A stretch of 64,000 nt of DNA from Cladorhizidae sp. MBARI D1340-BT2 (GCA_028752905.1 JAQNBH010000015.1:38365988-38429987); one strand, 5' to 3'; positions 20,901 to 32,016 are shown, numbered from the stretch's first letter. Notes: a model not told the origin generated them from the sequence alone. A program made the numbers and translations.

Positions 20901-23900
20901 TGACTCAGCTTGCCCTGGTATTGCACGTGCATGAGTGTGACTCAGCTTGCCCTGGTATTGCACGTGCATGAGTGTGACTCAGCTTGCCCTGGTATTGCAC
21001 GTGCATGAGTGTGACTCAGCTTGCCCTGGTATTGCACATGCATGAGTGTGACTCAGCTTGCCCTGGTATTGCACGTGCATGAGTGTGACTCAGCTTGCCC
21101 TGGTATTGCACGTGCATGAGTGTGACTCAGCTTGCCCTGGTATTGCACGTGCATGAGTGTGACTCAGCTTGCCCTGGTATTGCACGTGCATGAGTATGAC
21201 TCAGCTTGCCCTGGTATTGCACGTGCATGAGTGTGACTCAGCTTGCCCTGGTATTGCACGTGCATGAGTATGACTCAGCTTGCCCTGGTATTGCACATGC
21301 ATGAGTGTGACTCAGCTTGCCCTGGTATTGCACGTGCATGAGTGTGACTCAGCTTGCCCTGGTATTGCACATGCATGAGTGTGACTGAGCTTGCCCTGGT
21401 ATTGCATGCACATGCATGAGTGTGACTCAGCTTGCCCTGGTATTGCATGGCATGAGTGTGACTCAGCTTGCCCTGGTATTGCACGTGCATGAGTGTGACT
21501 AAGCTTGCCCTGGTATTGCACGTGCATGAGTGTGACTCAGCTTGCCCTGGTATTGCACGTGCATGAGTATGACTCAGCTTGCCCTGGTATTGCACGTGCA
21601 TGAGTGTGACTCAGCTTGCCCTGGTATTGCACATGCATGAGTGTGACTCAGCTTGCCCTGGTATTGCACGTGCATGAGTGTGACTCAGCTTGCCCTGGTA
21701 TTGCACGTGCATGAGTGTGACTCAGCTTGCCCTGGTATTGCACGTGCATGAGTGTGACTCAGCTTGCCCTGGTATTGCACGTGCATGAGTGTGACTCAGC
21801 TTGCCCTGGTATTGCACATGCATGAGTGTGACTCAGCTTGCCCTGGTATTGCACATGCATGAGTGTGACTCAGCTTGCCCTGGTATTGCACGTGCATGAG
21901 TGTGACTCAGCTTGCCCTGGTATTGCACGTGCATGAGTGTGACTCAGCTTGCCCTGGTAGTGCACATGCATGAGTGTGACTCAGCTTGCCCTGGTATTGC
22001 ACGTGCATGAGTGTGACTCAGCTTGCCCTGGTATTGCACATGCATGAGTGTGACTCAGCTTGCCCTGGTATTGCACGTGCATGAGTATGACTCAGCTTGC
22101 CCTGGTATTGCACGTGCATGAGTGTGACTCAGCTTGCCCTGGTAGTGCACATGCATGAGTGTGACTCAGCTTGCCCTGGTATTGTACATGCATGAGTGTG
22201 ACTCAGCTTGCCCTGGTATTGCACGTGCATGAGTGTGACTCAGCTTGCCCTGGTATTGCACGTGCATGAGTGTGACTCAGCTTGCCCTGGTATTGCACGT
22301 GCATGAGTGTGACTCAGCTTGCCCTGGTATTGCACGTGCATGAGTGTGACTCAGCTTGCTCTGGTATTGCACGTGCATGAGTGTGACTCAGCTTGCCCTG
22401 GTATTGCACGTGCATGAGTATGACTGAGCTTGCCCTGGTATTGCACGTGCATGAGTGTGACTCAGCTTGCCCTGGTATTGCACGTGCATGAGTGTGACTC
22501 AGCTTGCCCTGGTATTACACATGCATGAGTGTGACTCAGCTTGCCCTGGTATTGCACGTGCATGAGTGTGACTCAGCTTGCCCTGGTATTGCATGCATGA
22601 GTGTGACTCAGCTTGCCCTGGTATTGCATGCATGAGTGTGACTCAGCTTGCCTGGTATTGCATGCATGAGTGTGACTCAGCTTGCCCTGGTATTGCACGT
22701 GCATGAGTGTGACTCAGCTTGCCCTGGTATTGCACGTGCATGAGTGTGACTCAGCTTGCCCTGGTATTGCACGTGCATGAGTGTGACTCAGCTTGCCCTG
22801 GTATTGCACGGGCATGAGTGTGACTCAGCTTGCCCTGGTATTGCACGGGCATGAGTGTGACTCAGCTTGCCCTGGTATTGCACGGGCATGAGTGTGACTC
22901 AGCTTGCCCTGGTATTGCACGGGCATGAGTGTGACTCAGCTTGCCCTGGTATTGCACATGCATGAGTGTGACTCAGCTTGCCCTGGTATTGCACATGCAT
23001 GAGCGTGACTCAGCTTGCCCTGGTATTGCACGTGCATGAGTGTGACTCAGCTTGCCCTGGTATTGCACATGCATGAGTGTGACTCAGCTTGCCCTGGTAT
23101 TGCACATGCATGAGTGTGACTCAGCTTGCCCTGGTATTGCACGTGCATGAGTGTGACTCAGCTTGCCCTGGTATTGCACGTATGAGCGTGTTTGTGGTTC
23201 GGATGCTCTTGCTTATTGTCGGGTGTTTTGCTGAAACAGGCCAAGTTGCTAGTGTATTTGGAGTCCTGTGGTAGTAAAATTATAAGGAATGGACCTCTTG
23301 TATGCAAGTTGTGTGTGTGTGTGGGGGGGGGGGGGGGGGGGGGGAGTAGATAGATACAGTGGATACGAGATACTTGAAGACTGATGAATTTTTCATGGTT
23401 TTTGGCAGTTTTAGGACAGCTGGTTTACTATCTTTGCGGAGGATTAAAGGCACGCTTTTGGGGGGGAGGGAGCTAAAATCGTCCAAAATCACTGCTGAGG
23501 ATACTAAGAAGCTACCAAAGTTAGTTTTAGCCGAGATATGAACTTAATTTTTTTTAATCAGCAGGGTCAAACCGATCTAGGGAGTGCAAATAACTATGAC
23601 GTGATAAGAAGGTGTATGTGCACGGTACATGATCACGCTTGCAATGCATACCGGAGCGGATATTTTTAAGGTTGTTGTGTTCGTACCAAAGTCCGATGAG
23701 CTTTGGAATAAGATCTCAAAGAAATGACTATTTCAAAGAAATGTAACCCCCCCTCCCCCCAATTATACACGCTCGTTGGGGGTATGGACCTCCTTTGAGT
23801 GGCAACGAGTATCTTCCTTATTGCCCGTCAACAAGGCATACTTAACTCGTGCTTGTGGTTCTAAAGTGAGCCGAGCATGTGCTGGATCGTTCTGACCGGG

Positions 23901-26900
23901 GGGGGCCCACTGGGGCTAATGTCTCTCACAGGCTGAAGGTAACCAAAGGAAGACTAACTAATGATCCCTGTTCAATCTCAGTCTCTTTAGCTTAGTCTCG
24001 CATGGCGATCCTTTACCTATTCCTAGGTAGCTCATTAACTCTTCGAATTTTCATACAGTCAATCTTCTTTGAATAATTTGACGATTAGCGCCAGTCAAAG
24101 ATTTCCTTCTATACCAAACTTAATTGTTGCATAGAGGGACTAGGTATTGGTTATGGCAGAAGGCCAGCTTGTCAGAAAAATCTAAGACCATGTTCTTAGC
24201 TTGCTTGCTCTTAGTGTATTATGGCAGCCAGAAGGAAGGAAGGAAAGAAGAGCTAATACAGCTTGACTGCATTGTGATTTGGATAAGAAAATTTTATTTA
24301 CTAAGTGTCCTTTGGAAACACCTACTGATGCTGAATAGTCGGTATTGTGATTTAAAAAATACCACAGTGTCCCTGCGCACCTTGTACCTCAGAGCACCTG
24401 TGCAATCCCATTATTTTGACCTTGTATCTACTTCAGATTTAAGTACGTGGTCAAGTGCCTGGTTGGAAAATGAATTTCGTTAAAATGCTATAAAATTCAT
24501 TTTCCAAACAAGCGCTTGACTACGTACTTGGGGGGACATACTTGGGGGGACAGTTGCATAATTTTTTTAATTTTAACTTGTGGTTACCACTTTATAGCCC
24601 TGTACATTCTGTGAACTTCATGGTCGGTATGGACTTGATATATAGTTCAAAAGATAGGTCTCTCTGTGTGCTCTCTTTTGATAATAAAATATGTTTCATT
24701 GGTATAACTATAGCCAAGTTACTGGAGCTAAAGTTGAGGGAACTTCAAAACCTGAATGCCTGATTTTGCCGCATAAATATCTCCAGATTACAAAGTGCTA
24801 TATAGAGAGTTGAAATTAGCACCAGTGGCTAGAGGAAGCCCTACTCTACACAATGAGTGTTGATTAGGTGCTAAAACGTACTTGGTCAAGTGCGTGGGTG
24901 GAAAATGAGTTTTATGGATTATTATTGAAATTCATTTCCCACCCGCCGCTACCACGTACTTACATTTTAGCGCCTAATGAAAATACTCATTGTGTAGAGT
25001 AGAGCTTCCTCTAGCCACTGGTGCTAATTTGAACTATCTAGCACTTAGCAATCTGGAGATATTTATGCGGCAAAATCAGGCATTCAGGTTTTTGAGGTTC
25101 CCTCCACTTGTACCTCCAGTAACTTGGCTATCGTTGTTGTACTTATGAAAAATATCAACAGAGAGCACAAAGAGAGACCTATCTTTTGAGTTATATATCA
25201 AGTCCATACCATAAAGTTTACGGAATCTATGGAGCTATAAAGTGGTAATCACAAGGGGGGAAAAAGAGAGAGAAAATACATGGTATAGTCCTCCCCCCCA
25301 AAAGCCACTGTCCCCCCCCCCTTAATTTTGGCGCCTAATGAAACAAGTCGTTGCATAGAGTAGGGCTTCCTCTAGTCACTGGTGCTAATTTCAATTCTCT
25401 AGCACTTGACTATCTGGAGATATTTTTGTGGCAAAATCAGGCACTCGGGTTTTGAGGTACCCCCACTTTAGCTCTAGTAACTTGGCTATAGTTGTACCTA
25501 TTAAAAATGTTTTAGTATCAAAAGAGAGCCCACAGAGAGACCTATCTTTTGAGCTATATATCAAGTCCATATCATGAAGTTTGCAGAATCTATGAAGCTA
25601 TACAGTGGTAACCACATGTTTTTTTGACACTTTCTACTAAAATGGGATTGTCCCCCCTTGAATCCCATACCACCTAAACTTAAACCTCTACTGCCTAAAT
25701 TTAACCATCTACTTCCTAAATTTAACTTTCATCTCTTCATATACCTTTTTGGGTTTATACCGCCAAAGTAGGTTGATTAGTCTTGTCCAGAACTCCAGAT
25801 ACTTGGAGTCTACTCCCAGCCTTGCAGCCACACAGAACTCATGATTGTGGTTCAAGGTGCTAGTTATACTGGCATTCTGAGAGCCACTCTGTATATGAAT
25901 ACTGACATGCTCGTACAGCCTTCAATATTGCCATACAAGGACGATATTGCTGTACTGTGACCTCCATTGTTTGGTGTTGCTAGGGGTAGTTGTGAGTTCA
26001 AGTGAAGGATAAAATAACAAAAGCCCACGACCAAATTAGTCGATAAGCAAGTTGGATAGATTTCCCAGTATTGATAGGCACCCAAACAAATTCTTGTGTT
26101 CTTGTAGAACATCTTGATGGGAAGTCCGCAGGCCTCCGGTAGGAACAACATATTCTGTCTTCGGTGTTTACAGACGGAGGAGACGCGTAAGCAAAATGGT
26201 GTATTCAAACCCTTTATTTGTATATACGCAGCTGTTGTGGTAGGAAAGTGCCAATGTGCAAAGATTTGCAGGCATAAGTTTCATCTCGTGAGAAGACTAG
26301 TTTACTATGGCTCTCTCAGTTGGGGAAGAGGCAGTGTATCTCGCCGGTATAAAACGATATGCTTTGAATTGTGTCCGCTCTCTGAATCGAGGTAGTGTGG
26401 ATATGCCAGTATGTGAAGTGTTGGGATGGTGTATGTGGAGCCAAGGTTTGTAGTAGTCTGAGGCTCCTTCCTTCCTGCTTTCAAACTCTCCAGCAAGTGT
26501 TCGACTGGATCCCCTTGGAATATATCTTCTCATTATCTTGTACAAGTGGGCTGAATATCGACTAATACTATGTCACCTTGAGGCATATTTATCTGTTGTT
26601 TGGGCTGAATATCAGTGTCACCTTCAGGCATATTTATCTGTTGTTTGGGCTGAATATCAGTGTCACCTTCAGGCATATTTATGTGTTGTTTGGGCTGAAT
26701 ATCAGTGTCGCCTTCAGGCATATTTATCTGTTGTTTGGGCCGAATATCAGTGTCACCTTCAGGCATATTTATCTGTTGTTTGGGCTGAATATCAGTGTCA
26801 CCTTCAGGCATATTTATCTGTTGTTTGGGCCGAATATCAGTGTCACCTTCAGGCATATTTATCTGTTGTTTGGGCTGAATATCAGTGTACCTTCAGGCAT

Positions 26901-27208
26901 ATTTATCTGTTGTTGATCAAATTTCCACAGGGAATGACACAACTGCAGTGCAAAGTTCACCTGCTGTGTCGACCAATGCAGCCAGCGTTGTGTCCACTGC
27001 TATTATTGCACCTGTTGGGAGTCAGTGCTCTGGGAACTTGTCCATAGAAACAAGTGAGGCTTTACAATCTGCACAGAAGGTGCTAGTCCACAAACTAGTA
27101 TGGGCCACCCAAGAGTTGGAGAAGTCATCATCAGTGGAATCTTGTACTCAATTAACTCTATTTATTCAGACTGTGTGCTCATCCCTGAAGCAGTTGAAAG
27201 ATGTCTAG
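11942..27208 (+). CDS. ZNRD2: ZNRD2 (SSSCA1/p27) zinc-ribbon protein, three exons
   Basis: Exons 11942-12079 (46 codons, donor GGG|GTAGGT), 26108-26186 (acceptor TTGTAG, donor ACGC|GTAAGC) and 26931-27208 (acceptor TTTCCACAG, stop TAG). The phases 0 and 1 join cleanly to give 164 residues. The N-terminus has the family's conserved MGEYLLKGYRMLDSYCDKCG (residues 27-46). The zinc ribbon is C42-x2-C45 (exon 1) and C63-x2-C66 (exon 2, NNIFCLRC), split by intron 1. Residues 75-115 are a Ser/Thr/Ala linker. The C-terminal helix (LVWATQELEKSSSVESCTQL) matches the end of animal ZNRD2. The human protein is about 199 residues, so this one is short only in the linker. ZNRD2 is a small zinc-ribbon protein known as an autoantigen, and its molecular role is poorly defined. 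Intron 1 is 14.0 kb, mostly minisatellite. Intron 2 carries a 45-bp array. Confidence 0.9.
12080..12936. other. Start of ZNRD2 intron 1, with a poly-G run
   Basis: No second gene seen. A G homopolymer of about 26 bp lies at 12316-12341. A short duplicated segment (GGATGAGCTAG..CTTCGGGGCAGCTGCTGG) lies at 12712-12810. Confidence 0.5.
12937..23190. repeat. 10.25-kb minisatellite, 37-bp unit, about 275 copies
   Basis: The unit contains GGTATTGCACGTGCATGAGT and TGACTCAGCTTGCCC and repeats every 37 bp with little interruption. Variants are mainly single substitutions, with some units of 35, 36, 41 or 42 bp (for example GCATGCACATGC insertions and GCATGGCATG deletions). TGCACGTGCA is a perfect 10-bp palindrome holding a CACGTG E-box. 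GTGACTCAGC is an AP-1/antioxidant-response-type core. Because 37 is not a multiple of 3, only short repeat-derived reading frames occur. The whole array lies in ZNRD2 intron 1. Array length may be compressed or expanded in the assembly. Confidence 0.97.
23191..24430. other. ZNRD2 intron 1, unique sequence
   Basis: No gene recognised. A G-run of about 23 bp lies at 23322-23344 after a TG run. A plus-strand open stretch at 24124-24483 lacks any recognisable domain and runs into a foldback element. Confidence 0.4.
24432..24530. repeat. Short foldback (hairpin) element
   Basis: AAGTACGTGGTCAAGTGCC..GGTTGGAAAATGAATTT is followed at once by its imperfect inverse AAATTCATTTTCC..GCGCTTGACTACGTACTT. 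This matches the core of the larger palindrome at 24.56-25.27 kb. Confidence 0.75.
24558..25270. repeat. Large foldback element (MITE-like), two arms of about 320-350 bp
   Basis: The left arm (about 24558-24905) carries TATGGACTTGATATATAG, AAAGATAGGTCTCTCTGTG, GCATAAATATCTCCAGATT and CACCAGTGGCTAGAGGAAGC. The right arm (about 24945-25270) carries their reverse complements in reverse order, and the centre is near 24928. No coding capacity. It is probably a non-autonomous DNA transposon. Confidence 0.8.
25320..25625 (-). repeat. Extra single arm of the same foldback family
   Basis: This segment has the same order of words as the right arm of the 24.6-25.3 kb element (CTTCCTCTAGTCACTGGTGC, AATCTGGAGATA-like, CCTATCTTTTGAGCTATATA), so it is a second copy in the same orientation. 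Confidence 0.75.
26566..26908. repeat. 45-bp tandem repeat in ZNRD2 intron 2, about 7.5 copies
   Basis: CAGGCATATTTATCTGTTGT then TTGGGCTGAATATCAGTGTC recurs every 45 bp. The unit is 15 codons, so both strands stay open (plus 26538-27047, minus 26533-26856), but these readings are repeat artefacts. The array ends about 20 bp before the acceptor of ZNRD2 exon 3. Confidence 0.92.
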
Positions 27209-27376
27209 TGAAGAAGCATTCTCTTGTGTTTGGTTTTTCTGGGGGGCGAATGTATTCACATAATCTTATCTTCCTAGAATTCACTTGTATATACAACATT
27301 TTAAAACTGAAATGAAAAGTTAGTTTGTGTACATACTCCTACAGTAATCGAGTGATGTCATGTACGTGTCATTTGT

Positions 27377-30300
27377 TTATGCGGAGTGTGTGGCAAGAGC
27401 AGTTGTCTTGGCCATCTGTCCTTGTTCCAGCAGCTGCTTGAAGTTGGCGATGTTGATGGCTGACGGATGCAGATACAACACCTGTAGGGTAATTGGGGGT
27501 TATGAAAACAAGCAGAAGGATAACTGTAACTACGGGGGGGGGGGGTATATTTATACTTGGACACTCCTAGAAGGTATCTCTCCTCCCTCACCCTGGGTAA
27601 AATGATATCAGGGACCATTAAATAAAATAGTAGGTGACTTGTGGTGTGGCTACCACTTTATATATAGCTCCATAGATTCTGCACATTTCGTTATATGGAC
27701 TTGATATATAGCTCAAAAGATAGGTCTCTCTGTGTGCTCTCTTTTGATACTAAATATACCCGAGACAGGCAGTCAAAGTTTGGTCCCTCAAAACCAAAGT
27801 GCTTGGTTTGTAACGAGCCAGGTTGTCGGAGTGCTCGACAGCTGAGATTAACACCAGTGGCTAGAGAAAGCTCTACTGCATACGAGTGTTCATTTGAGTA
27901 CGCGCGTGTTTGTAATTTCCTAAAATTTCTCAAAAGGTGTGTTGGACCATGTACTCATTTTAGCAGCCTAATGAAACCACTTGTAAGCAGGGCTTTCTCG
28001 AGCCACTGCTACTAATTTCAGCTGTCTTGCATTTTCCAATTAGGAGTTAGCAAAATCAGGGACTCGGATTTTAAGGTACCCACTTTAGCTCCAGTAACTT
28101 GGGCATAGTTATATGTTTCAATATCAAAAGAGAGCACAGACTTTTGAGCTATATATCAAGTCCATTCAGTGAAGTGTGCAGAATCTATGGAACGACAAGT
28201 TTTTAAGCTAATATTTTATGGTACAGTCCCTCGGGGGGGGGGGGGGGGGGAAGGGAAGACTTCTCCCCACCCCACAGCGTGTAATGTTGGGTTCTCTTGG
28301 CTGCTTCCTAATAGGCAAGTGTCTGCTAGCAGCTACTTAATGTCAAAAGTAACAGTTACCATAGTTACACTCGAACCTCAGGGTGTTATACTTTGTCTCC
28401 CAAAACACTTAGCCCAGGAAGGTAATCTAATGTACTTTGACCTCACATATGCAGTTGTGTATTATGTGGCCTCCCCCAGACCCCCCCCCAAAAAATGTCA
28501 CTAATCTTGCCTAATTTTTGTAGCCATGTTTATTCACCTGCATTGTGAATTCTTCGATGTCGAGAGCCAGCTGTAATCTGATCTTGTTGTCATCAGTCAT
28601 GCCCCCTCCCGCTAAACTCGATGTCGGGACGAGTGATTTACGATAGCTCTTCAATTTGAGAAGACTCTCCTCGGTCCTTTGTACTGATGTCAGCAGCTCG
28701 CCTCCAACCTCAAAGTATCTGCAAGTAGAAGGAGAGAAGTATTCCATCAATGACATGCTATTTTAGGTTAAATATAAATCAAATTAAAAAGTGCTCCCCT
28801 GAAGTGGCACTTTCAAAGTAGTGATAAGTAGTCTAAATACATTTGCTGAAGCAGCCACTAGGCAGTGCCAGACGACCTTCCAGACAAATGTGTCATTTTC
28901 TCTCTTGCTGGTTGGGTTTATGAATTATGAATCTTATTATAGCACTTCCTGTAGTAACTCTGTTAACATTCAAAAATACTTTCATCAAGCGAGAGGAAAA
29001 AAGATGACAATTCTCTCTTTGACACATTCATCTGGAATATACTACAGGAAGTGCTGTAGGGCTAGGGCGAGATCATAATTCCCAAAGTAATGGTCTCACA
29101 CTTATTGGTTTTGAGACGGCATGCTGGTTACATGGGTGCAGCTTTCTCTTGGCAGAGATGTAAGCCTATGTTGATCGAGTAGCAGCTGCAAGCAACCAAC
29201 TTTTCTGCACGTCAAGTTTGTTAGGAACCAAGCAGGAAGCCCTCTGATAACCAACATGAGTTTTTTTTAGACGGGTCACTTATCCCCCCAACCACTTTGC
29301 AAGACCACATGCAATTACTCCAGAGGTGAACAATAAGTAGCTTATGAGGGTATACAATCACTAGTTGCTATATATAAATTTGGGACAGCTTTTGCTTTCC
29401 GGATTGAAAGAGCTAGATCAAGGTCAACAGTACATTGTAATATTAATGGTCTATCCATGAAATACTCGATGACTTCATCCTAACTAGTGGTATTTATGAG
29501 TGGGTGTGGAATGTCTTAAATAGGCTCAGCTACTAAGGGCCTGACTAGGGGGGAAGATGAGGGAAGATGAGCTCAAAACATTATGACAACCTGAAACTGG
29601 TACCTTTTAGCCAACTCTGTGATCACCTGATCCGTCCATTCAAGCTTATAGTGACTGGGAAAGTCCTTGATCTTGCATTGTAAAGGTCGAAGTGTAGATG
29701 AAACATATGCAGAAGCTCGACTGGGGATCTAGGTCGTACAAGAAGTTACCATAACAACATGCCCCAGATGTAGACCTGATATTGCTGGACGTGGTCACGC
29801 TCCATAAAAATAAAATAACAAGTGAGATAATACTTCTTGTAATAGTCTAATGGCTTTACAAGTGACACGTGAGATAATACTTCTTGTAATAGTCTAATGG
29901 CTTTACAAGTGACACGTGAGATAATACTTCTTGTAATAGTCTAATGGCTTTACAAGTGACACGTGAGATAATACTTCTTGTAATAGTCTAATGGCTTTAC
30001 AAGTGCCAAGTGAGATAATACTTCTTGTTATAATCTAATGGCTTTACAACCAGTAGTAGAGGAAGTTGCAGACTACTTGGGTATTTGCAAAGAGATCAGT
30101 GATGGCAACAGCCACACCAAAGAGTCGAAGCAAATGTAAGTGATGATTCGTTTGACTCGACAAGATAATGCGTACTGAACACCGAGCAGGAGCTTAACAA
30201 GCAGTGCACACAATCATTTCTTATGGGTACAGATAGTCCCATTGACTTGACATCTCTAGTCACTAGAAATAAATAGACTTTTGAGCAGAGGAGACAGATC

Positions 30301-30976
30301 TAGTCACGATCGTGCTTAAACAAGTAGCAGCTAGAACCCACAGTCGAGTACATAGGTGCTTTAACAAAAAGTTGACACTTAATATAGACACTGGCTTATA
30401 TGATATTTCATATTTGGCTGGTTGATGTTGCTGCTGTTTTTGTCTAATAAATAGCACGTCAACATTGATGAATTTTCTAAGAAAGTGGGAAGCGAGAGAG
30501 ATATATACTGCATAGCCAACACATAAGTGATCCATTCTAATGGCCAGTGTTGAAGCTCAGCAGGGAGAATCCGGGGGGGCACTATTGGAGAGCTGAGTCT
30601 GACAAACACAATAGCCAAGGAGATAAATTAAGGAGCACGACTGTAGCTCTTGTATCAGTAAAATAAAATAATAAGACAATATTTATTTTCTGTACCTCTT
30701 TATTAGTTCGCCGGTAAAGCCTCGGCAAGATGTTGGCAGATTCTAACTCCTGCTTGCAGAGAGAGGCAATGCCATCTATAATCAATCTGGCAAAGTTTGG
30801 AACCAATGTGAGAATAGATGACCGGGCTTCAGACAGACTCTCTGTAAAATGAAGACACTTGTCAACATTATTATATTTTGCATTATAATCTGCTAAGACT
30901 TACTGAACAAAAGGCTCTCTTTGGGTTGGTACACAACTAGTTTGTTCTTGATGAGATCTGCATAAATATCCAGTAC
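27377..30976 (-). CDS. COG2: COG2, conserved oligomeric Golgi complex subunit 2, C-terminal exons
   Basis: Five exons, read right to left: 30976-30904, 30841-30696, 29728-29604, 28718-28538 and 27481-27377 (stop TAA). Lengths of 73, 146, 125, 181 and 105 nt keep one frame and give 209 residues. Diagnostic motifs are LPRLYRRTNKE (second exon), ASAYVSSTLRPL (third), GGMTDDNKIRLQLALDIEEF (fourth) and the closing HPSAINIANFKQLLEQ, all of which align with the end of animal COG2. COG2 is a lobe-A subunit of the COG tether, which captures retrograde vesicles at the Golgi. The first intron here is only 62 bp. The 3' end faces ZNRD2 with 168 bp between stops, so the 3' UTRs may overlap. The central and N-terminal parts (more than 500 residues in other animals) are not contiguous with this block; see the candidate exons at 32017 and 34480 and the IL-17-like gene between them. 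Confidence 0.88.
27640..28200. repeat. Foldback element, second diverged copy, in the last COG2 intron
   Basis: The left arm (27645-27930) shares GTGGCTACCACTTTATA, TGGACTTGATATATAGCTCA and AAGATAGGTCTCTCTGTGTG with the 24.6-kb element. The right arm (about 27950-28195) carries the complements. The middle of the left arm (about 27768-27845) is replaced by unrelated sequence. A poly-G run follows at about 28215-28235. Confidence 0.7.
28880..29058. repeat. Foldback with 16-bp perfect inverted repeat, in a COG2 intron
   Basis: AGCACTTCCTGTAGTA (28941-28956) and TACTACAGGAAGTGCT (29040-29055) are exact complements. A second imperfect pair (CCAGACAAATGTGTCA near 28880, its inverse near 29020-29035) is interleaved. 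Probably a small MITE. Confidence 0.6.
29815..30050. repeat. 47-bp tandem repeat, about 5 copies, in a COG2 intron
   Basis: GAGATAATACTTCTTGTAAT then AGTCTAATGGCTTTACAAGT recurs every 47 bp between the COG2 exons at 29728 and 30696. Confidence 0.9.
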
Positions 30977-31291
30977 CTAGAAAATGTTAAGAGAGAAACA
31001 TCATTGAGCACACAGTTGCGAGTGCCTTGTAGCTACCAGTCTATGGGCCAGTCTATGGGCCAGCCCCTGCCCCCCCCCAACCCCCCCTTTTTTGAACTCC
31101 ACGTGGGAAGGGGGATGTCTCCAATTATGCAAATTGCTACGGTAGATCAGCGGTGAGGTAACAGCAGTAGTGGGGCGTGGCCAATTTAAACTTAAAAGTC
31201 GGGGTTTTTTCTTACTTTACGTTATTTTTCTGCCAGCTCAAGAATTGTAGATTTGGAAGGAAAAAACTTCCTAGCTGCAACTTCATGAATT

Positions 31292-31939
31292 ATGCAGAAC
31301 CATCTTCCAAACTTCTTCCCTTTATTTTTTCTGCTAACGTTGCATTTATACCGCCACAGTACCCGAGCAGCTCCAGCGGCAACTAACTTGAGGTCTATGG
31401 GTGAAATAAGTTCTGCAGTAGTCCAAACTCAAGACAGCAGTCTAAGTTACTATGATGACTACCCAAAGCTGGAGGACATGAAAAAACTCCAGGGCATCAT
31501 AATGCCACATCTGCGGGACTTGTCCTCGGGTTCCGTAGCTCTAGCGCTGTGGGACCAGAACTTTGCAAACGGAGAAGAGGCATGCGCGGCAGCGACCTCG
31601 ACCATAGCGAATAGCACGAGAGGACGGAGCCAGAGTGAATCCTGCCAGCCTACCTACGGTTGTGATTACAATAAAGGAAGGTGGCCTTCCACCCTGATTC
31701 GTGCCGACTGTAGCTATTCTGCTTGCAGAGCTACCGCATACAAGTCTCCTCCGAGGGAATCCTGCTGGGGTCCGCAGCGAGTCATCCCCACGGTCATATT
31801 TCAGCAAGACCCTTTGGACACAACGATAGAATCACAGGAAAATGGGGATGAAAGCACTCACTCTAAGATTGAAATAACGGGAAAATGGGTCATAAACTAT
31901 TTTTCGTTAACGACAGGTTGCTCTTGCAGTGCAAAATAA
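31292..31939 (+). CDS. IL-17-like secreted cystine-knot protein 1
   Basis: A single exon of 215 residues. Residues 1-26 form a signal peptide (hydrophobic FFPLFFLLTLHLY, likely cut near TRA|APA), which fixes the start at 31292. Residues 27-95 are a propeptide-like region with an acidic YYDDYPKLED stretch. The C-terminal domain (about 98-215) has the IL-17 pattern: CDYNKGRWPSTLIRADC (124-140), C145, then C158, a VIPTVIF strand, and the closing TTGCSCS (C210, C212). There are eight cysteines after the signal peptide. IL-17-family proteins are secreted dimers that signal through SEFIR-domain receptors. Sequence similarity to the other two copies here is limited to the motif, so it is an older paralogue. 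Upstream is a TTTAAACTTAAAAG stretch that may act as a TATA-like element. It lies on the strand opposite COG2, between COG2 exon blocks. Confidence 0.75.
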   Translation: MQNHLPNFFPLFFLLTLHLYRHSTRAAPAATNLRSMGEISSAVVQTQDSSLSYYDDYPKLEDMKKLQGIIMPHLRDLSSGSVALALWDQNFANGEEACAAATSTIANSTRGRSQSESCQPTYGCDYNKGRWPSTLIRADCSYSACRATAYKSPPRESCWGPQRVIPTVIFQQDPLDTTIESQENGDESTHSKIEITGKWVINYFSLTTGCSCSAK

Positions 31940-31981
31940 GCAATCATATTTTTGTGTCAATTAAAATTTTCACCATTAGTA

Positions 31982-31987
31982 AATAAA
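31982..31987 (+). terminator. Polyadenylation signal of IL-17-like gene 1
   Basis: AATAAA lies 43 bp after the stop codon in an AT-rich 3' UTR. Confidence 0.55.
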
Positions 31988-32016
31988 TTGTGTATTTTAA
32001 ATTATAAAATGCTTAC

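Noticed and set aside
12937..23190. CRISPR-like or coding array (HARAIPGQAESHSCTCNTRAS readings)
   Set aside because: Units are contiguous with no unique spacers, the period of 37 bp does not keep a frame, and the array lies in an intron of an animal gene.
26533..27047. 169-residue plus-strand and 107-residue minus-strand proteins at the 45-bp array
   Set aside because: Repeat-derived frames in ZNRD2 intron 2; only the ZNRD2 exon 3 frame has splice support and homology.
31541..31807. Minus-strand 88-codon frame
   Set aside because: Antisense shadow of IL-17-like gene 1, which has a signal peptide and family motif.
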